Assembly (NCBI GenBank): GCA_030710605.1
Contig: CP092863.1
Location: 113,646,010-113,710,009, forward strand
DNA from: Cordylochernes scorpioides
Lineage: Eukaryota > Arthropoda > Arachnida > Pseudoscorpiones > Chernetidae
DNA length: 64,000 nucleotides
Direction of reading: 5' to 3'
Position 1 is the first letter of the stretch. Every line of letters starts with the position of its first letter. Below the pieces are notes generated by a model. That model was not told the DNA's origin, made no database searches, and worked only from the letters and a program-made list of their open reading frames with translations. The position numbers and the translations under genes were made by a program. Below are positions 43,639 to 55,748 of the stretch, one piece after another.

Positions 43639-43805
43639 GTTCTGAAAATAGAGCAATCCATGCTTAAATCATTAGATAGTAAAAAGGATATATTGGATTG
43701 AATATTTGGATTGAATTGAATATTTGGATTGAATTGAATTTGAATTGGATTGAATTGGCAATACATATTCTATTAAATCAAATATATGCCTTTTTACTAT
43801 CTAAT
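43639..43805. repeat. Fragment of the GGCTGAACGCC foldback family
   Basis: Shares GAAAATAGAGCAATCCAT and CAAATATATGCCTTTTTA ends with the elements at 7020 and 9548, but the interior is replaced by a short tandem of (GAATTGGATT)-like words. Confidence 0.6.
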
Positions 43806-43867
43806 ACCCTGTATATATTCTTAAGTATTTAGGCTCTCATTGTTTAAATAACAACGATAGAGATTTT

Positions 43868-44172
43868 TTTACTATCCCTAGTAAACGTGATACAGGCCAT
43901 GATAATCATGATGGATAGAAGTTGCTGACTGCTTTTACTGTAAGTGCACCACATGTCTACACACGTGAAAAGCAGTTCGACTTTGCACTTACAAATGTGC
44001 CAGATTCCCGTTTGGTTACTTGCAATCGCTGGTAGTGTTGGACTCTTGCAAGAATCAGGGGCTATGTGGAGCATTTTTTTTTTCAATTAGAAAAAAGTGC
44101 CCAATGCGGGAATCGAACCCGGATCGTAGCGGTCGAAAACCAACGGTTTAGACCATCTTTCCACCGATCCCC
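43868..44172 (-). repeat. tRNA-head SINE, full-length copy
   Basis: Minus strand: head GGGGATCGGTGGAAAGATGG, B-box GGGTTCGATTCCCG, conserved body and CTAGGGATAG end. Together with 25092-25396 it defines the family at about 305 bp. Confidence 0.87.
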
Positions 44173-44628
44173 TACGATAGAGATTAAAAAGCTATAATTA
44201 GTAGCGTCACATGTGTTTCTCGTCAGAATATGCCTTTTTTATTTTTAATATATGTATGTGTGTGTGTGGGTGAAAAAGCTATAAAAAGAGGTCAGGTGTT
44301 GTTTTTGAATTGTAAAATAAATAAATAAACTGTGTTATACACAATCCCATCAAATCAAGGGCCGGAGATTAAAATTTCCGTTCCAAATTGTCTGAATACG
44401 CGCAAGTAGATTTTCCTTTAAACCTTTAGTTTATTTTTGTTCCACTAGATTGCACTCTGTCCTCTAAAATGCTTATGTAAGCGGTCAGGAAATTATCTCT
44501 CAAATATATATATATATATATTAATAGTAATTGTTTTTATATTTGGAAAATAGAGGAAAAGTAATCTATTAAGAACAACAGATTTTGAATTAATTTTGAG
44601 TCAGAACAGCAAGCTAATTCTGTATCAA
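44173..44628. other. No gene seen
   Basis: AT-rich. Includes GTAAGCGGTCAGGA near 44475, a decayed end of the MITE family at 34920. Confidence 0.5.
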
Positions 44629-47415
44629 ATAGTATAGCTATGAAAAATTTTAAGATTAATAATTTTTTTTTATTATTTAATTTGAATGTGTGAGGTTTGT
44701 TTTTTATTTTTTTTGTAATAAATAATTAGTTAGATTATATTTTTAACAAAGAGAAAAAAAAAAGTAACACCAGCAAAGCATCGGCAGTTACGCGTCATAG
44801 GCTGGGTGAAAAAAGGAATAAGCGAAGAGAAAGTTTTAAAGAGAAGAGCAAAGACAGAACCATGATAATAATTTTCCAAATATAAAATAAAGCTAATTAG
44901 AGAGAGAGAAAAGTATTTTAGCTCTATTTTCTCTCTTGATGAGAGAAGTTAGATTTTTGTAATTTTTTTTTTTTGGGAATTTTTTTTATATATATAAGCT
45001 TATTTTAAAGACAATCTAGTGTAAAAGTGGAGGACACGATATAAGATAATATATTAATTTAGGAAGGATGAAAACCTTAAGGGTTAGACCAATTGAAAAC
45101 CATAAAGGTTAGACCAGATGGAAAGAGGATGGTACTCACGTGGGCCTCTTCAGATGAAGACCTGAGCAGCAGTTTCGGCCCTTACTCCATTACTGCCAAA
45201 CCATACCTCTTCGACCAATTAGAAAGCAATTTTAGGTTGGAACGGAGATAGGGTAATAGCTGAACCTTAGATATACTACAAAAATCAACTAATGAACTAA
45301 TACATTGCCATCTTCTGCACTTTCAAACCTAACTCAAAACATGTTTTTTCAGTTCAGAAGTTAAATTGATTCGGTTCCCTGGACTTAATCAGATTGATAC
45401 ATACTTATCCCTTAGTGTTAAACTTCAAATCAAATTGTGTTTATTCTTTTTGGGTATAAGGACTGCAAGAGACTGATAAAAAATTAGTAATACAGTTAAA
45501 TGATTATTATAAATATAGGAAAAATTGATCATATCCCAAGCCTTTAACAATGTGCGTCGACAGGGGAAAAGGAAATCTAACATTAAAGAACATAGAAAAA
45601 TAAACTTTGCCTGATGTTAGTAGGTTCAGATTATAGTCCAAATTGTGTTCATACACTCTGAATAATAGGACTGCAGGAAAATAATAAGATATTAGTAGTA
45701 CGAGAGGATAAGGGTTAATTGGAACTACAAGAAAGTATGATTAAATTCAAATAAGTTAAGAATGTACGTCATACCATAAATGGAAAAATCAGCTTCATCA
45801 GACAAAGACATAAGTCCCTTGTCTGAAGATGGTGAAAATGCTTTACCATAATAACTCACATCATCAATTTATTTGAACTGGTCCTAACGGAACCGTATAT
45901 TCTATATATAGTCCTATCTATACTTTTTTTTTTTTTTAATATAATATATGAGGACCATTACCTGTAATTTCTGCTAAATAAGGAAGGGGGGTATAGAGAA
46001 TGAACATTCAATCTAATTGATATGAAGCATTAAAACTTAAATTCCTAAACTTCCTTATTTAGCAGAAATTACAGGTAATGGTCCTCATATATTATATTTA
46101 AAAAAAAAAAGTATAGATAGGACTATATATAGAATATACGGTTCCGTTAGGACCAGTTCAAATAAATTGATGATGTGAGTTATTATGGTAAAGCATTTTC
46201 ACCATCTTCAGACAAGGGACTTATGTCTTTGTCTGATGAAGCTGATTTTTCCATTTATGGTATGACGTACATTCTTAACTTATTTGAATTTAATCATACT
46301 TTCTTGTAGTTCCAATTAATCCTTATCCTCTCGTACTACTAATATCTTATTATTTTCCTGCAGTCCTATTATTCAGAGTGTATGAACACAATTTGGACTA
46401 TAATCTGAACCTACTAACATCAGGCAAAGTTTATTTTTCTATGTTCTTTAATGTTAGATTTCCTTTTCCCCTGTCGACGCACATTGTTAAAGGCTTGGGA
46501 TATGATCAATTTTTCCTATATTTATAATAATCATTTAACTGTATTACTATTTTTTTATCAGTCTCTTACAGTCCTTATACCCAAAAAGAATAAACACAAT
46601 TTGATTTGAAGTTTAACACTAAGGGATAAGTATGTATCAATCTGATTAAGTCCAGGGAACCGAATCAATTTAACTTCTGAACTGAAAAAACATGTTTTGA
46701 GTTAGGTTTGAAAGTGCAGAAGATGGCAATGTATTAGTTCATTAGTTGATTTTTGTAGTATATCTAAGGTTCAGCTATTACCCTATCTCCGTTCCAACCT
46801 AAAATTGCTTTCTAATTGGTCGAAGAGGTATGGTTTGGCAGTAATGGAGTAAGGGCCGAAACTGCTGCTCAGGTCTTCATCTGAAGAGGCCCACCTGAGT
46901 ACCATCCTCTTTCCATCTGGTCTAACCTTTATGGTTTTCAATTGGTCTAACCCTTAAGGTTTTCATCCTTCCTAAATTAATATATTATCTTATATCGTGT
47001 CCTCCACTTTTACACTAGATTGTCTTTAAAATAAGCTTATATATATAAAAAAAAAAAATTCCCCAAAAAAAAAAAATTACAAAAATCTATCTTCTCTCAT
47101 CAAGAGAGAAAATAGAGCTAAAAATACTTTTCTCTCTCTCTAATTAGCTTTATTTTATATTTGGAAAATTATTATCATGGTTCTGTCTTTGCTCTTCTCT
47201 TTAAAACTTTCTCTTCGCTTATTCCTTTTTTCACCCAGCCTATGACGCGTAACTGCCGATGCTTTGCTGGTGTTACTTTTTTTTTCTCTTTGTTAAAAAT
47301 ATAATCTAACTAATTATTTATTACAAAAAAAAAATTAAAAAACAAACCTCACACATTCAAATTAAATAATAATAAAAAAAATTATTAATCTTAAAATTTT
47401 TCATAGCTATACTAT
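44629..47415. repeat. Giant near-perfect palindrome (arms about 1.36 kb)
   Basis: The left arm (44629-45986) and right arm (46050-47415) are reverse complements with only about a dozen visible differences (e.g. CACGTGGG versus the complement of CACCTGAG, A/T-run length changes). They are separated by a 63-nt loop (45987-46049). Outer ends are ATAGTATAGCT and AGCTATACTAT. No protein motif is seen in either arm. The arms contain CTGATGAAG and CGAAACTG words like those in other foldbacks here. No clear target duplication was found. If transcribed across the centre it would give one very long hairpin RNA. Confidence 0.95.
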
Positions 47416-47473
47416 ATATATATATATATATATTCTGAATATAGACCTGCTGCGTGCTTCATAACAAAAACCC

Positions 47474-47512
47474 TCGTAAAAGATGGACAATTTGTCCATC
47501 GAAATATTGGAT
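47474..47512 (+). repeat. Perfect 9-bp hairpin followed by GAAATATTGG
   Basis: GATGGACAA/TTTGTCCATC hairpin followed by GAAATATTGG, the same architecture as the hairpins of the foldbacks at 7020 and 9548. It sits between the giant palindrome and the 541-bp repeat. Confidence 0.5.
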
Positions 47513-47573
47513 TGATAAATAATCTTATTGAAATCCAAAACAAGCCATATTTGTATATATATATATATATATA

Positions 47574-48114
47574 TGTAGTAATCCCGATGTGGAATGTACT
47601 GGGCAGTCGTGGTCGTGGATGCGTGATGGGATTCCCGCACTGGGACAGCAAGAGACAGAGGCAGGTCTAGATGGTAACTCCAAGAAGGTAGAGGTAGACC
47701 ACGGACGAAGGCAGTCGAACCACGGGCGTCACGGATGCCTACATCGCGGATAGGGGTGAGAGACCCGACCGTATGACGGCTTCGCTCTGAAAACAACTAA
47801 CTGAACAACTGCCTTTGTCCCATTTCTGGGCTCTTTAAATACTGGACGCCCGCATATGGCGGCGAGTTCTGATTGGCTCCTATAATCACGCCACCTGTCA
47901 AGCGCCGGGTTGTTTATCACGTCTGGCCACCTGTTGACGGGGTAATTGAACTCATTATCATAAACACCTGTTCGTCTGGCCTTTGTCGTCGTCTACCTCT
48001 TTGTTTTATTTGTCACTTCCATTGTTACAAGATTGATACATATTTTTATATTGAGATGGGGTTATAATAAATATTAGAAGAAGGTTGTGATCAAATAACT
48101 CAAAATATACTACA
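47574..48114 (-). repeat. Left 541-bp terminal direct repeat
   Basis: Begins TGTAGTAATCCC and ends AATATACTACA on the plus strand. It differs from its partner at e.g. CTTTAAATACTGG/CTTTATATACTGG and TTGAGATGG/TAGAGACGG. Confidence 0.93.
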
Positions 48115-49060
48115 GAATGTGTCCCCGGTGATGAAGGTTTGGTTGGGGGAATGACATGTAATGAGTGATGACCTAACAAACCTATTATAAAAAAATAAAA
48201 TAAATAATTTGTATACAAATTAAAGTTATTATAAAGTTACAAGCTAAACAGAGAAAAATGTTGTAATGGTGGTGTATCAATGAAATAAAATTTAAGGTTA
48301 TAAAAATAAAAACGCACAAAATGAGTGATACAAGATTAAGAGGAAGTATATAATACAAAATGGTAAATATGGCAAAATGAATCGTACAAGGAAAATAATA
48401 TCTTATTGCATTAAAGATGAGAGAAAAAAATGAAGTTAGTTTATTGACTGAACTTATAATGTGACGCTAAGGTTGAAAAAGGGAAAGGGGGTATCTGAGC
48501 ATGTTTCTGCAAAGTAGTATCCCAAACATTCTGTAATGCAATGCGAACTTGTTTAAGTGAGGCATTGTTTTCATTAACAGAAGACCTAAGATATTCCGTC
48601 TGCATCATTAGCTCAGACAGCGAAAAGAGGTGGGAAGATTGATGGAGGTAAAAGGGGGAGGTAGAGGTAAGAGGGATCCCTGTTGTCCATAATGATTGTG
48701 CCCGGTTGAATTATGAGAAAACAAAAAGTGAAAAGTTGAAAAAATGGTGAATTGATATGATGAGTCGGGCGATGAGAAAAAAAATAAAAATATCGCGCTG
48801 GATATCCTGAACTCATTATTGGGAATGGTACAGCGAGGAAGGATTGTTCCAGTCGGATTAATCAATAAAAAAAAAATGGTTGCCTGTAAAGTCGGTTTTA
48901 CGGGCGAAGAATTTACGTGACAACGGTAGAATATTTATTGATATGAATATATTTAAATTGCACAATAGGAACAAGGAATTGAATGAAAATAATAATTGCA
49001 CAAATTTTAACTATAGAAATATATTTTGTTTACTAAAACATTGTACATGTAAACTTAAAC
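48115..49060. other. Non-coding interior of the 10.25-kb element
   Basis: Contains a diverged segment (about 48640-48875) that recurs at about 50150-50420: GTACAGCGAGGAAGG, GATGAGTCGGGCGATGAGA and TTAATCAATAAA words. No supported reading frame. Confidence 0.55.
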
Positions 49061-49590
49061 TTAACTAATTCCTATTTGAGTGATTTTGTTGAGGATAGGA
49101 CGATGATAGGAGAAATATGAAATGAAAGGAAGTGTTTCTGCTGTAATGTGTCTTGCGAAAGTCAAGTCGATAGTTGTTCCTTTTAACGTAGTTGACTTAG
49201 AAACGTTTGATACGCAATCAAGATTATACGTATTTTTCATGAAATTAAGAAACGAGTTGTCAGGCTTTACGTTTTTGTTAAAATCACCACACAGAAGAAT
49301 CGGTATACTAGAATCAACTTGCACGAACGGTGGCACGTACTGGCTGTTGTGAATGTACGGACCGAGTCCTTGCCATAGTAACATTCCAATATCCTGCATA
49401 CTAGCTCCTGGATGAATATATACAGCACCGAGTATAAACTTGAAGCTAGTATTAGCGGCGAAGCAAGTAACTTCAGTCATGCATATGTCACCCTTGGTTT
49501 TAATGACACGAGTTACGTCTGTAATCGCAACTTGGAACACTTCCGCCGTAGATGTCAATGATAATTTACGATAGATCGCCACTCCACCAG
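49061..49590 (-). pseudogene. Helentron-type endonuclease (EEP) domain, C-terminal exon
   Basis: About 170 residues with no ATG at the start, so this is probably an exon or 5'-truncated piece. Motifs: GVAIYRK-type start, LGAVYIHPGASMQDIG, ILLCGDFNKNV (metal-binding Asp/Asn of endonuclease/exonuclease/phosphatase enzymes), TTLKGTTIDLTFAR (catalytic Asp) and SYFSYHRPI (catalytic His), then a stop. This arrangement matches the C-terminal endonuclease of Helentron/Helitron-like Rep-helicase proteins common in arthropods; LINE endonucleases lie at the N-terminus instead. No Rep or helicase domain is nearby. The core residues look intact. Confidence 0.7.
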
Positions 49591-50692
49591 CCGCGTTGGT
49601 ATTTGAAAATCAAAACACTTATTCAGATCGAAGGTTCAAATTTTTGCTAAATAAATTTGAAATTAAATAAAATTTGTAATTGTAAATGATGAAGTTGAAA
49701 ATTAAAACATTTACTTAAATTAGATGTTAAAATTCTTGCTCAACACAGTTTAAATAAAGTTTTCTTATATCTGCCACTTTTTCTTAATATTTGTAATTTT
49801 AAAGAATCAATTCGAAAATCAAAACATTTATTCAGATCGAAGGTTCAAATTTTTGCTAAATAAATTTGAAACTATTTAAAATTTGTAAAATAATAATTAA
49901 TTAATTATTTAATTTTAAACTAATAATTTACTTAACACTATCAACATTTATCAATAGTATGACATACCCTATAAACTCAGTTTCTCAACTTTTGTGTCAA
50001 TCTAACAATTAATCAATCAATCATAGTTTACGATAATGAAATATCAGTGTACAATTATTTACCTTTATTGTTGTAGTTGTTGTAAATGACGAATCATCTC
50101 CCAGCCGCAACCTAATTTAAGACGTTGTCACGTCAAAAACAAAAATGTTCGGCGAACTGGAATCCCTTGGAAGGTAGTTGGAGGTTTGAAGGATGCGGAA
50201 AAGGAAAGGTGGGAGTAAGAGATTTATTGCTGTCAATTTTGATTGTGTCCGGCTTGTGTGGTGAAAATAAAAAGTTGAAAAATGAAAAAATGATGAGCCG
50301 GACGATGAGAGAAAAAAAAATAAAATTCTAACTGGGTCCCCTGAGCTCACTGTTGGGAAATGTACAGCGAGGAAGGGTCTTCTAGTTAGTTTAATCAATA
50401 AATAAATTTAAAAAATGGCTGACGAACAATAAACTCTTGATGGATGTAAAAAGGTTGGGAGGAAAGGTTCATGGGATAGAGTTAAGAGGTTGTAAGGGAA
50501 GCGTCAAAAATAACATTTTGAAAATCTATTAAGAAAAATAAAATGATAAATGTTTTATCTGTTTAAGAAATATTATAAATATTGTTAGGTGTAGGTTTTT
50601 CAAAATGGTGCCTAAAATAGTTGAAGTTGTAAAATTCTAAGTCTAAACATGATGAAAAAAAAGGAAAATAGAAATATTAAATTTAATAATAT
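49583..50692. other. Non-coding interior of the 10.25-kb element
   Basis: A direct duplication of about 55 bp (AATCAAAACATTTATTCAGA..., at about 49607 and 49812) and the second copy of the segment at 48640 (about 50150-50420) lie here. AT-rich. No supported gene. Confidence 0.6.
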
Positions 50693-50927
50693 TGTCGCGG
50701 AGATAAATAAAGCAAGGGCAAGTTTGGGGATAATTAATTTATTATAAGCGATATTTATAGGGAGATGGATAAAGTACAACTTACCCAAGTTAAAGTTAAT
50801 CCTAATGAGGGACGTCAGCTCCCCCCGCCGGCCAGATTCCCCAGAACCCCTCACACCCGGTGTCCAGCGATGATTGACAGACGTCCCATGGGGCCTCTTG
50901 TGATTGGGGCCGCTGAGCTTCTTGACA
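50693..50927 (-). repeat. gypsy 3' LTR
   Basis: 235 bp, TGTCGCGGAG...CTTCTTGACA, identical to the partner by eye. Confidence 0.95.
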
Positions 50928-50964
50928 TTACTCCCTCCTTAGAAAAAAGACAGCGACCCGCTGA

Positions 50965-53900
50965 TTAGCTTGTCTCAGCCCTTGTTCTGGAAGGAAATCT
51001 ATCACGGCTGGTGTTCCCTAGCAGAATAGAATGTTGTTCTTCAGGGTCCAGGTAGGGCTTCATCCGAATAACATGGACGATATCCTTGGCTTTCCGTGAT
51101 CGGGGAGAGGGGTCCACGGGCTCTACTTCATACGTAACTTCTGAAAGCTTCTTGGTCACCTTATAGGGACCGAAGTATCTCTTCAGTAGCTTTTCTGATA
51201 GTCCTACTTTTCGGATGGGAGTAAAAACCCACACAAGATCATCCTTCTGGTAATAGACTGGAGTATGTTTCTGGTCGTATAGTCTACGGTCTTTCGCCTG
51301 TGATTGTAGAAGGCGTGATCGGGAGAGTTGACGCGCTTCCTCAGCTCTGGCCACAAGTTCTCCAACGTAGTCGTTAGAGATCTCATCTGGTAGGTAGGGT
51401 AGTACGGCATCGATGTAGGTCTCGGCCTCGCGGGCGTGGACAAGAAAGAACGGGGTGTAGCCGGTCGCCTCCTGTTTAGCAGTGTTGTAAGCAAAAGTTA
51501 CATAGGGCAAAACTTGGTCCCAGTCCTTCTGCTCAACACCTGTGTACATGGACAACATGTCTCCCAGAGTTTTGTTGAACCTTTCAGTCAGGCCGTTGGT
51601 CTGGGGATGGTATGCCGTTGTAAATCTGTGCACAATTCCGCACAGAGCATTGATCTCTTTTATTACTTGAGAAATGAAATTTCTGCCGCGATCTGTTATC
51701 ATTTCTCTAGGAGCTCCATGCTTCAAGATGACGTCTTCAACCAGGAACTTAGCTGTTTCGATTGCTCCTCCGTCTGGAATCGCTTTCGTTATGGCATACC
51801 TTGTCATATAATCGGTGCACACAATGATCCAACGGTTTCCATCTTTAGAAACTGGAAATCTTCCAAGGAGATCAACCCCGACTTTATAGAATGGCTTTTC
51901 TACGGGCGGTATGGATACAAGTTGTCCAGCTGGATGTCGAGGTAATTTCTTCCTTCGTTGACACTCCCGACAATGGCTTACATATTGGCGAACAGTTCTA
52001 TAAAGGCCAGGCCAATAGAATCGTTTTTGGACTTTGTCATACGTCCGGGCGAAACCCAAATGCCCAGCTGTAGGAGCATCATGTAAATCTGCCATAACTT
52101 CCGATCTTAAGTGCTTAGGGATCATCATAAGCCAGGGTGTTCCAGTTGTGCTATAGTTTTTCTTGTATAAGATGCCGTCGATAATGCTGAATTCCTTTCT
52201 GGTGTAGCCCGAGTTTAAATTATCGATTATTTTAGCCAAATCCGGGTCTTTAGTCTGCTCTATATCGACGTTGGTTAGTGACATCACAGCACTTGGTTGA
52301 TCGTTCTCAAGCGGGCTCCTTGACAGACAATCGGCATCCTTATGTTTGCGTCCGCTCTTGTAGATAACGGTCACGTCAAATTCTTGCAACTTCAGCGCCC
52401 ATCTTGCCAAACGGCCAGAAGGATCTTTCTGCCCTACCAACCAACATAGAGAATGATGGCTCAGTGACAACCGTGAATGGTCGACCAAACAAATATGGGC
52501 GGAATTTGCTAATAGACCAGACTACAGCAAGGCATTCTTTTTCCGTTGTAGAATAGTTATTTTCAGCCTTTGTCAAGCTTCTAGATGCATAAGCTATAGG
52601 CCGCTCCTCTCCACCTTGTATTTGTAGAAGAACAGCTCCAATACCATGTCCGCTTGCATCCGTGTGCAGATGGGTATCAGCGGATTCATCAAAGTGTCCT
52701 AAGACAGGCTCTGAAATTAGAGCTGTTTTAAGGACTTCAAACGCTTTCTCTTGAGCTGCATCCCAATAAAATTGTTTTTCAGTCTTCAGTAGGTCATGCA
52801 AAGATCTAGCTTTGTCGGCAAAGTTCTCAATAAATCTTCGGTAATAGGAACATAATCCAAGAAAGCTCTTCAGTTCAGAGATATTCCTTGGCCTCGGAAA
52901 TTTAGAGACGGCTTCAACTCTATCTGGATCTGGATGAATTCCATTGGCGTCAACAAGGTGTCCCAAAATCTTTATCCTCCTTGATCCAAAAAGACACTTT
53001 TTGTGGTTCAAGCTTAGTCCAGCTTTCTGGATGCAGCTTAATACAAGTTGTAGACGACGTAGATGTTCCTCAAAGGTAGGTGCGTAAACTACGATGTCGT
53101 CCAGGTAGCAAAGGCACATGTTCCATTTAAGACTGCCCAGAACACTATCTATCATCCTTTCAAACGTTGCTGGAGCGTTGCAAAGACCGAAAGGCATTAC
53201 TTGGAATTCATACAGCCCATCTGGAGTGATGAAAGCAGTTTTCTCCCTGTCTTTTTCGTCCACTTCAATCTGCCAATACCCGGACCGAAGATCCATCGTG
53301 GAGAAGTAACTAGAGCCAGCTAAACTGTCCAAGGCATCGTCAATGCGTGGCAGCGGGTAAACATCTTTTTTGTTATCTTATTTAATCGACGGTAATCTAC
53401 GCAGAATCTCCAGGTCCCGTCTTTCTTTCGAACTAGAATAACTGGAGATGACCAAGGACTTTCAGAGGGCTTCACGATGTGATTTTCAATCATCTTGTTC
53501 ACTTCATCTTGAATTAGTCGTCGTTCACTTGGTGCTACTCTATAGGGCCGCTGTTTGATAGGAGACTGGTCGCCTGTGTTTATCTTGTGCTTCACAGTAC
53601 TGGTGGGCTTAATAGGAGTACTCCCAAAGTCAAATATGCCAATAAACTCGTCAAGGCATGAAACAAGCTGTAACCTTTGAATTTCAGACAGCCCTGGATC
53701 TAGAGTAAGGTTTATCTTCTGTGACCATTCACGTGACTTTAGCTGCGTTTCTTGTAACTTATCGCTGGATTCAATAAGACTGCAGATATTCCCATTAGCA
53801 TAACTTTCCATGGTGCACATATTCATTCCTGATGGAATCAGTTGCGGCCAAGACGCTCCATTCGCCACCCAAATGCTACCTCGGCCGTGTCGAAATGTAA

Positions 53901-54420
53901 CCAATGAGTTTGGTATAAGAACTTCCTTTCTTAATAATAAGTCCTTAGAAGTTGAGACTAAAACATCTCTAACACCACATATTTCTTCGTTTATCACACT
54001 GTTCTTCTTTATTGATTTAGGCGGGATGACAAAGAGTCGTCGGAAGCAAACAATCTCTGGTTTTCCTCCTCTCGAGATTCCAGGACGGAGGTTTCCCCGA
54101 GATGGAGTTCATTTCTGCCACAATCAATGACGGCCTCGGTTGCCTTGAAGAAGTCCCATCTAAATATGATGTCATGGCTGCATTCCACCATAACGAATTC
54201 AAATGAGATATTCAGACCATTAACTTCTATTTTCAGGACACATTTTCCTAGGGTCTCTATTAAATTTTTGTTTGCGGCTTTAAGAATGGGACCTGGTTCT
54301 TTGAAGAGAGGTGTCTTTAGTTCGCGTCGAAATTTGTCTGAAATAACAGAAAAGTCGGCTCCTGAATCCACCAATGCTTTAATTTTGCGTCCATTTATTT
54401 CGACCATAACAAAATTTTCT
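50965..54420 (-). pseudogene. gypsy pol: protease-RT-RNase H-integrase, frameshifted
   Basis: Segments in order on the minus strand: protease with LVDSGADFSVIS (54407-54009); linker and RT start ending [13 protein letters not shown] (53997-53320); RT with FSTMDLRSGYWQIEV, FGLCNAPATFERM and catalytic CYLDDIVVYA; RNase H with HTDASGHGIGAVL (53332-52376); then RNase H end, zinc finger HLGFARTYDK...CRECQRRK and integrase with GVDLLGRFP, ITDRGRNFISQ, TERFNKTLGD and the C-terminal FGPYKVTKKL (52488-50965). Breaks lie near 54010, 53365 (A/T run) and 52465 (one extra base). Catalytic residues are intact throughout. Confidence 0.9.
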
Positions 54421-54493
54421 TTTAATTTAGCGGCGATATACCCTGGAGGATTTTCCTCAATGGCGACCTCACCCCCGTTAGAAGCCGCTCCAC

Positions 54494-55648
54494 TTAGTTT
54501 TTCACATTCTGAGGCATGGGAGAACGGCTGAAACGACGGGCTGGCGACTGGGATTGTCTTCGGGCTGGCGACCTTGCGCGGCTTGGATGTGGGGAAGAGC
54601 TCCGGTAGAAGTACGTCGAGGTTTGGGGCGTTACATAGTCGTCGTCGGCGTCATATCTCGGGGGTCGACTCGAAAATCCAACATTTCTTCCTGCTCCGCC
54701 ATTCCTTGACCTGGCTTCAGCGAAGACCTGTCGTCGTTCCCTACAATAACGGACGACATGTCCGGGTCGTCCGCAGTGGAAGCAAATAGGTTTGTCGTCG
54801 TAGGTTCTCCAATGTTCCGTTTTCCTGGGTTGGGTTGGTCGGTCGATATTATAATAGGGCGTTCGTGGTTGTTGTTGTACCACGTTGACTTGTGGTCTGG
54901 TAGGTTGTAGAGCACGGCTGACCTCTTCCCTCACAGTCTGTTCCAGGGTGTTCACCTCTCGGAGAGGATTGATCACTTCAGGTGCTGAGAAAACCTTTTG
55001 TATCTCTTCTCTAACGATGCGGCGAATTAACGCGGCCAAGTCGTCTGAGTCGTCAACACACGAAATGGGCATTACGTTTGACAACCTGGCGAATTTCGTA
55101 CGGCCGATCCTGCGCTGCTTGACGGTTGTCAGATGACGGCAAAACTTCAGGATCTCATCTACTGTCTGTATGTCTTTCGCCACCAATACCTGGTATGTGT
55201 CCTCCGAAATTCACTTTATAATGTGAGCAACTATCTCACCTTCTTCCATGCGAGGGTTCACCTGGTGGCAGAGACTAAGAATCTCCTGGATGTATGACTC
55301 GCTGGATTCCTCGGCCTTCTGTGCTCTTGACTTCAGAACTTCCTCGGCGCGTCGAGCAGAATCCTCTTGCAGTCCGAACACACCGCGGAATGCGTCTTCA
55401 AAGCTTCTCCACGAGTTGAGTGATTCTTCGTTATTATCAAACCACCTTCCAGCAGTTCCGTTCAAGTAAAATACGACGTTGGCAAGCTTCATGGTCTCGT
55501 CCCATCTGTTGTACTTCGACACTCTCTCGTACTCTTTCAACCACTGTCCAGGGTTTATATTTCCATCTCCAGAAAAGGTAGAAGGATCTCGTTGGCGCTG
55601 ACAAGGGAGGTAGGATCCGCTAACAGTAGGTCTGTGGTCGTCTTCCAT
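54494..55648 (-). pseudogene. gypsy gag with one in-frame TGA
   Basis: From the ATG at 55648 (MEDDHRP). Capsid region: FSGDGNINPGQWLKEYERVS, YLNGTAGRWFDN and FRGVFGLQEDSARRAEE. A TGA at about 55213-55211 follows AHIIK, then the same frame continues through IQTVDEILKFCRHL to a zinc knuckle CFHCGRPGHVVRYC and a Ser/Arg-Pro-rich tail (SPARRQSQSPARRFSRSP). The codon is probably a mutated Gly codon; no read-through context is evident. Length (about 385 codons) is normal. Confidence 0.88.
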
Positions 55649-55748
55649 TTCTATTCGTTGTGGCAAAGGTTGAAGAATTGGTTCACGTCACTGTAGACGT
55701 CGACTTCTTCGAAGTTCCGTCACGCTACCCAGCGTCTCCGCCAAAATA

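Noticed and set aside
44629..47415. CRISPR-like or inverted-repeat integron structure
   Set aside because: No short direct repeats with unique spacers; this is one simple palindrome in eukaryotic DNA.
47407..47796. Minus-strand frame of 129 residues as a protein
   Set aside because: It lies across a direct repeat, a TA microsatellite and spacer, and reads YIYIYI from the microsatellite. The same part of the right repeat is non-coding promoter sequence.
49061..49590. LINE endonuclease domain
   Set aside because: The frame ends with a stop right after the SYFSYHRPI motif and has no RT downstream; LINE endonucleases are N-terminal. The Helentron-type C-terminal domain fits better.
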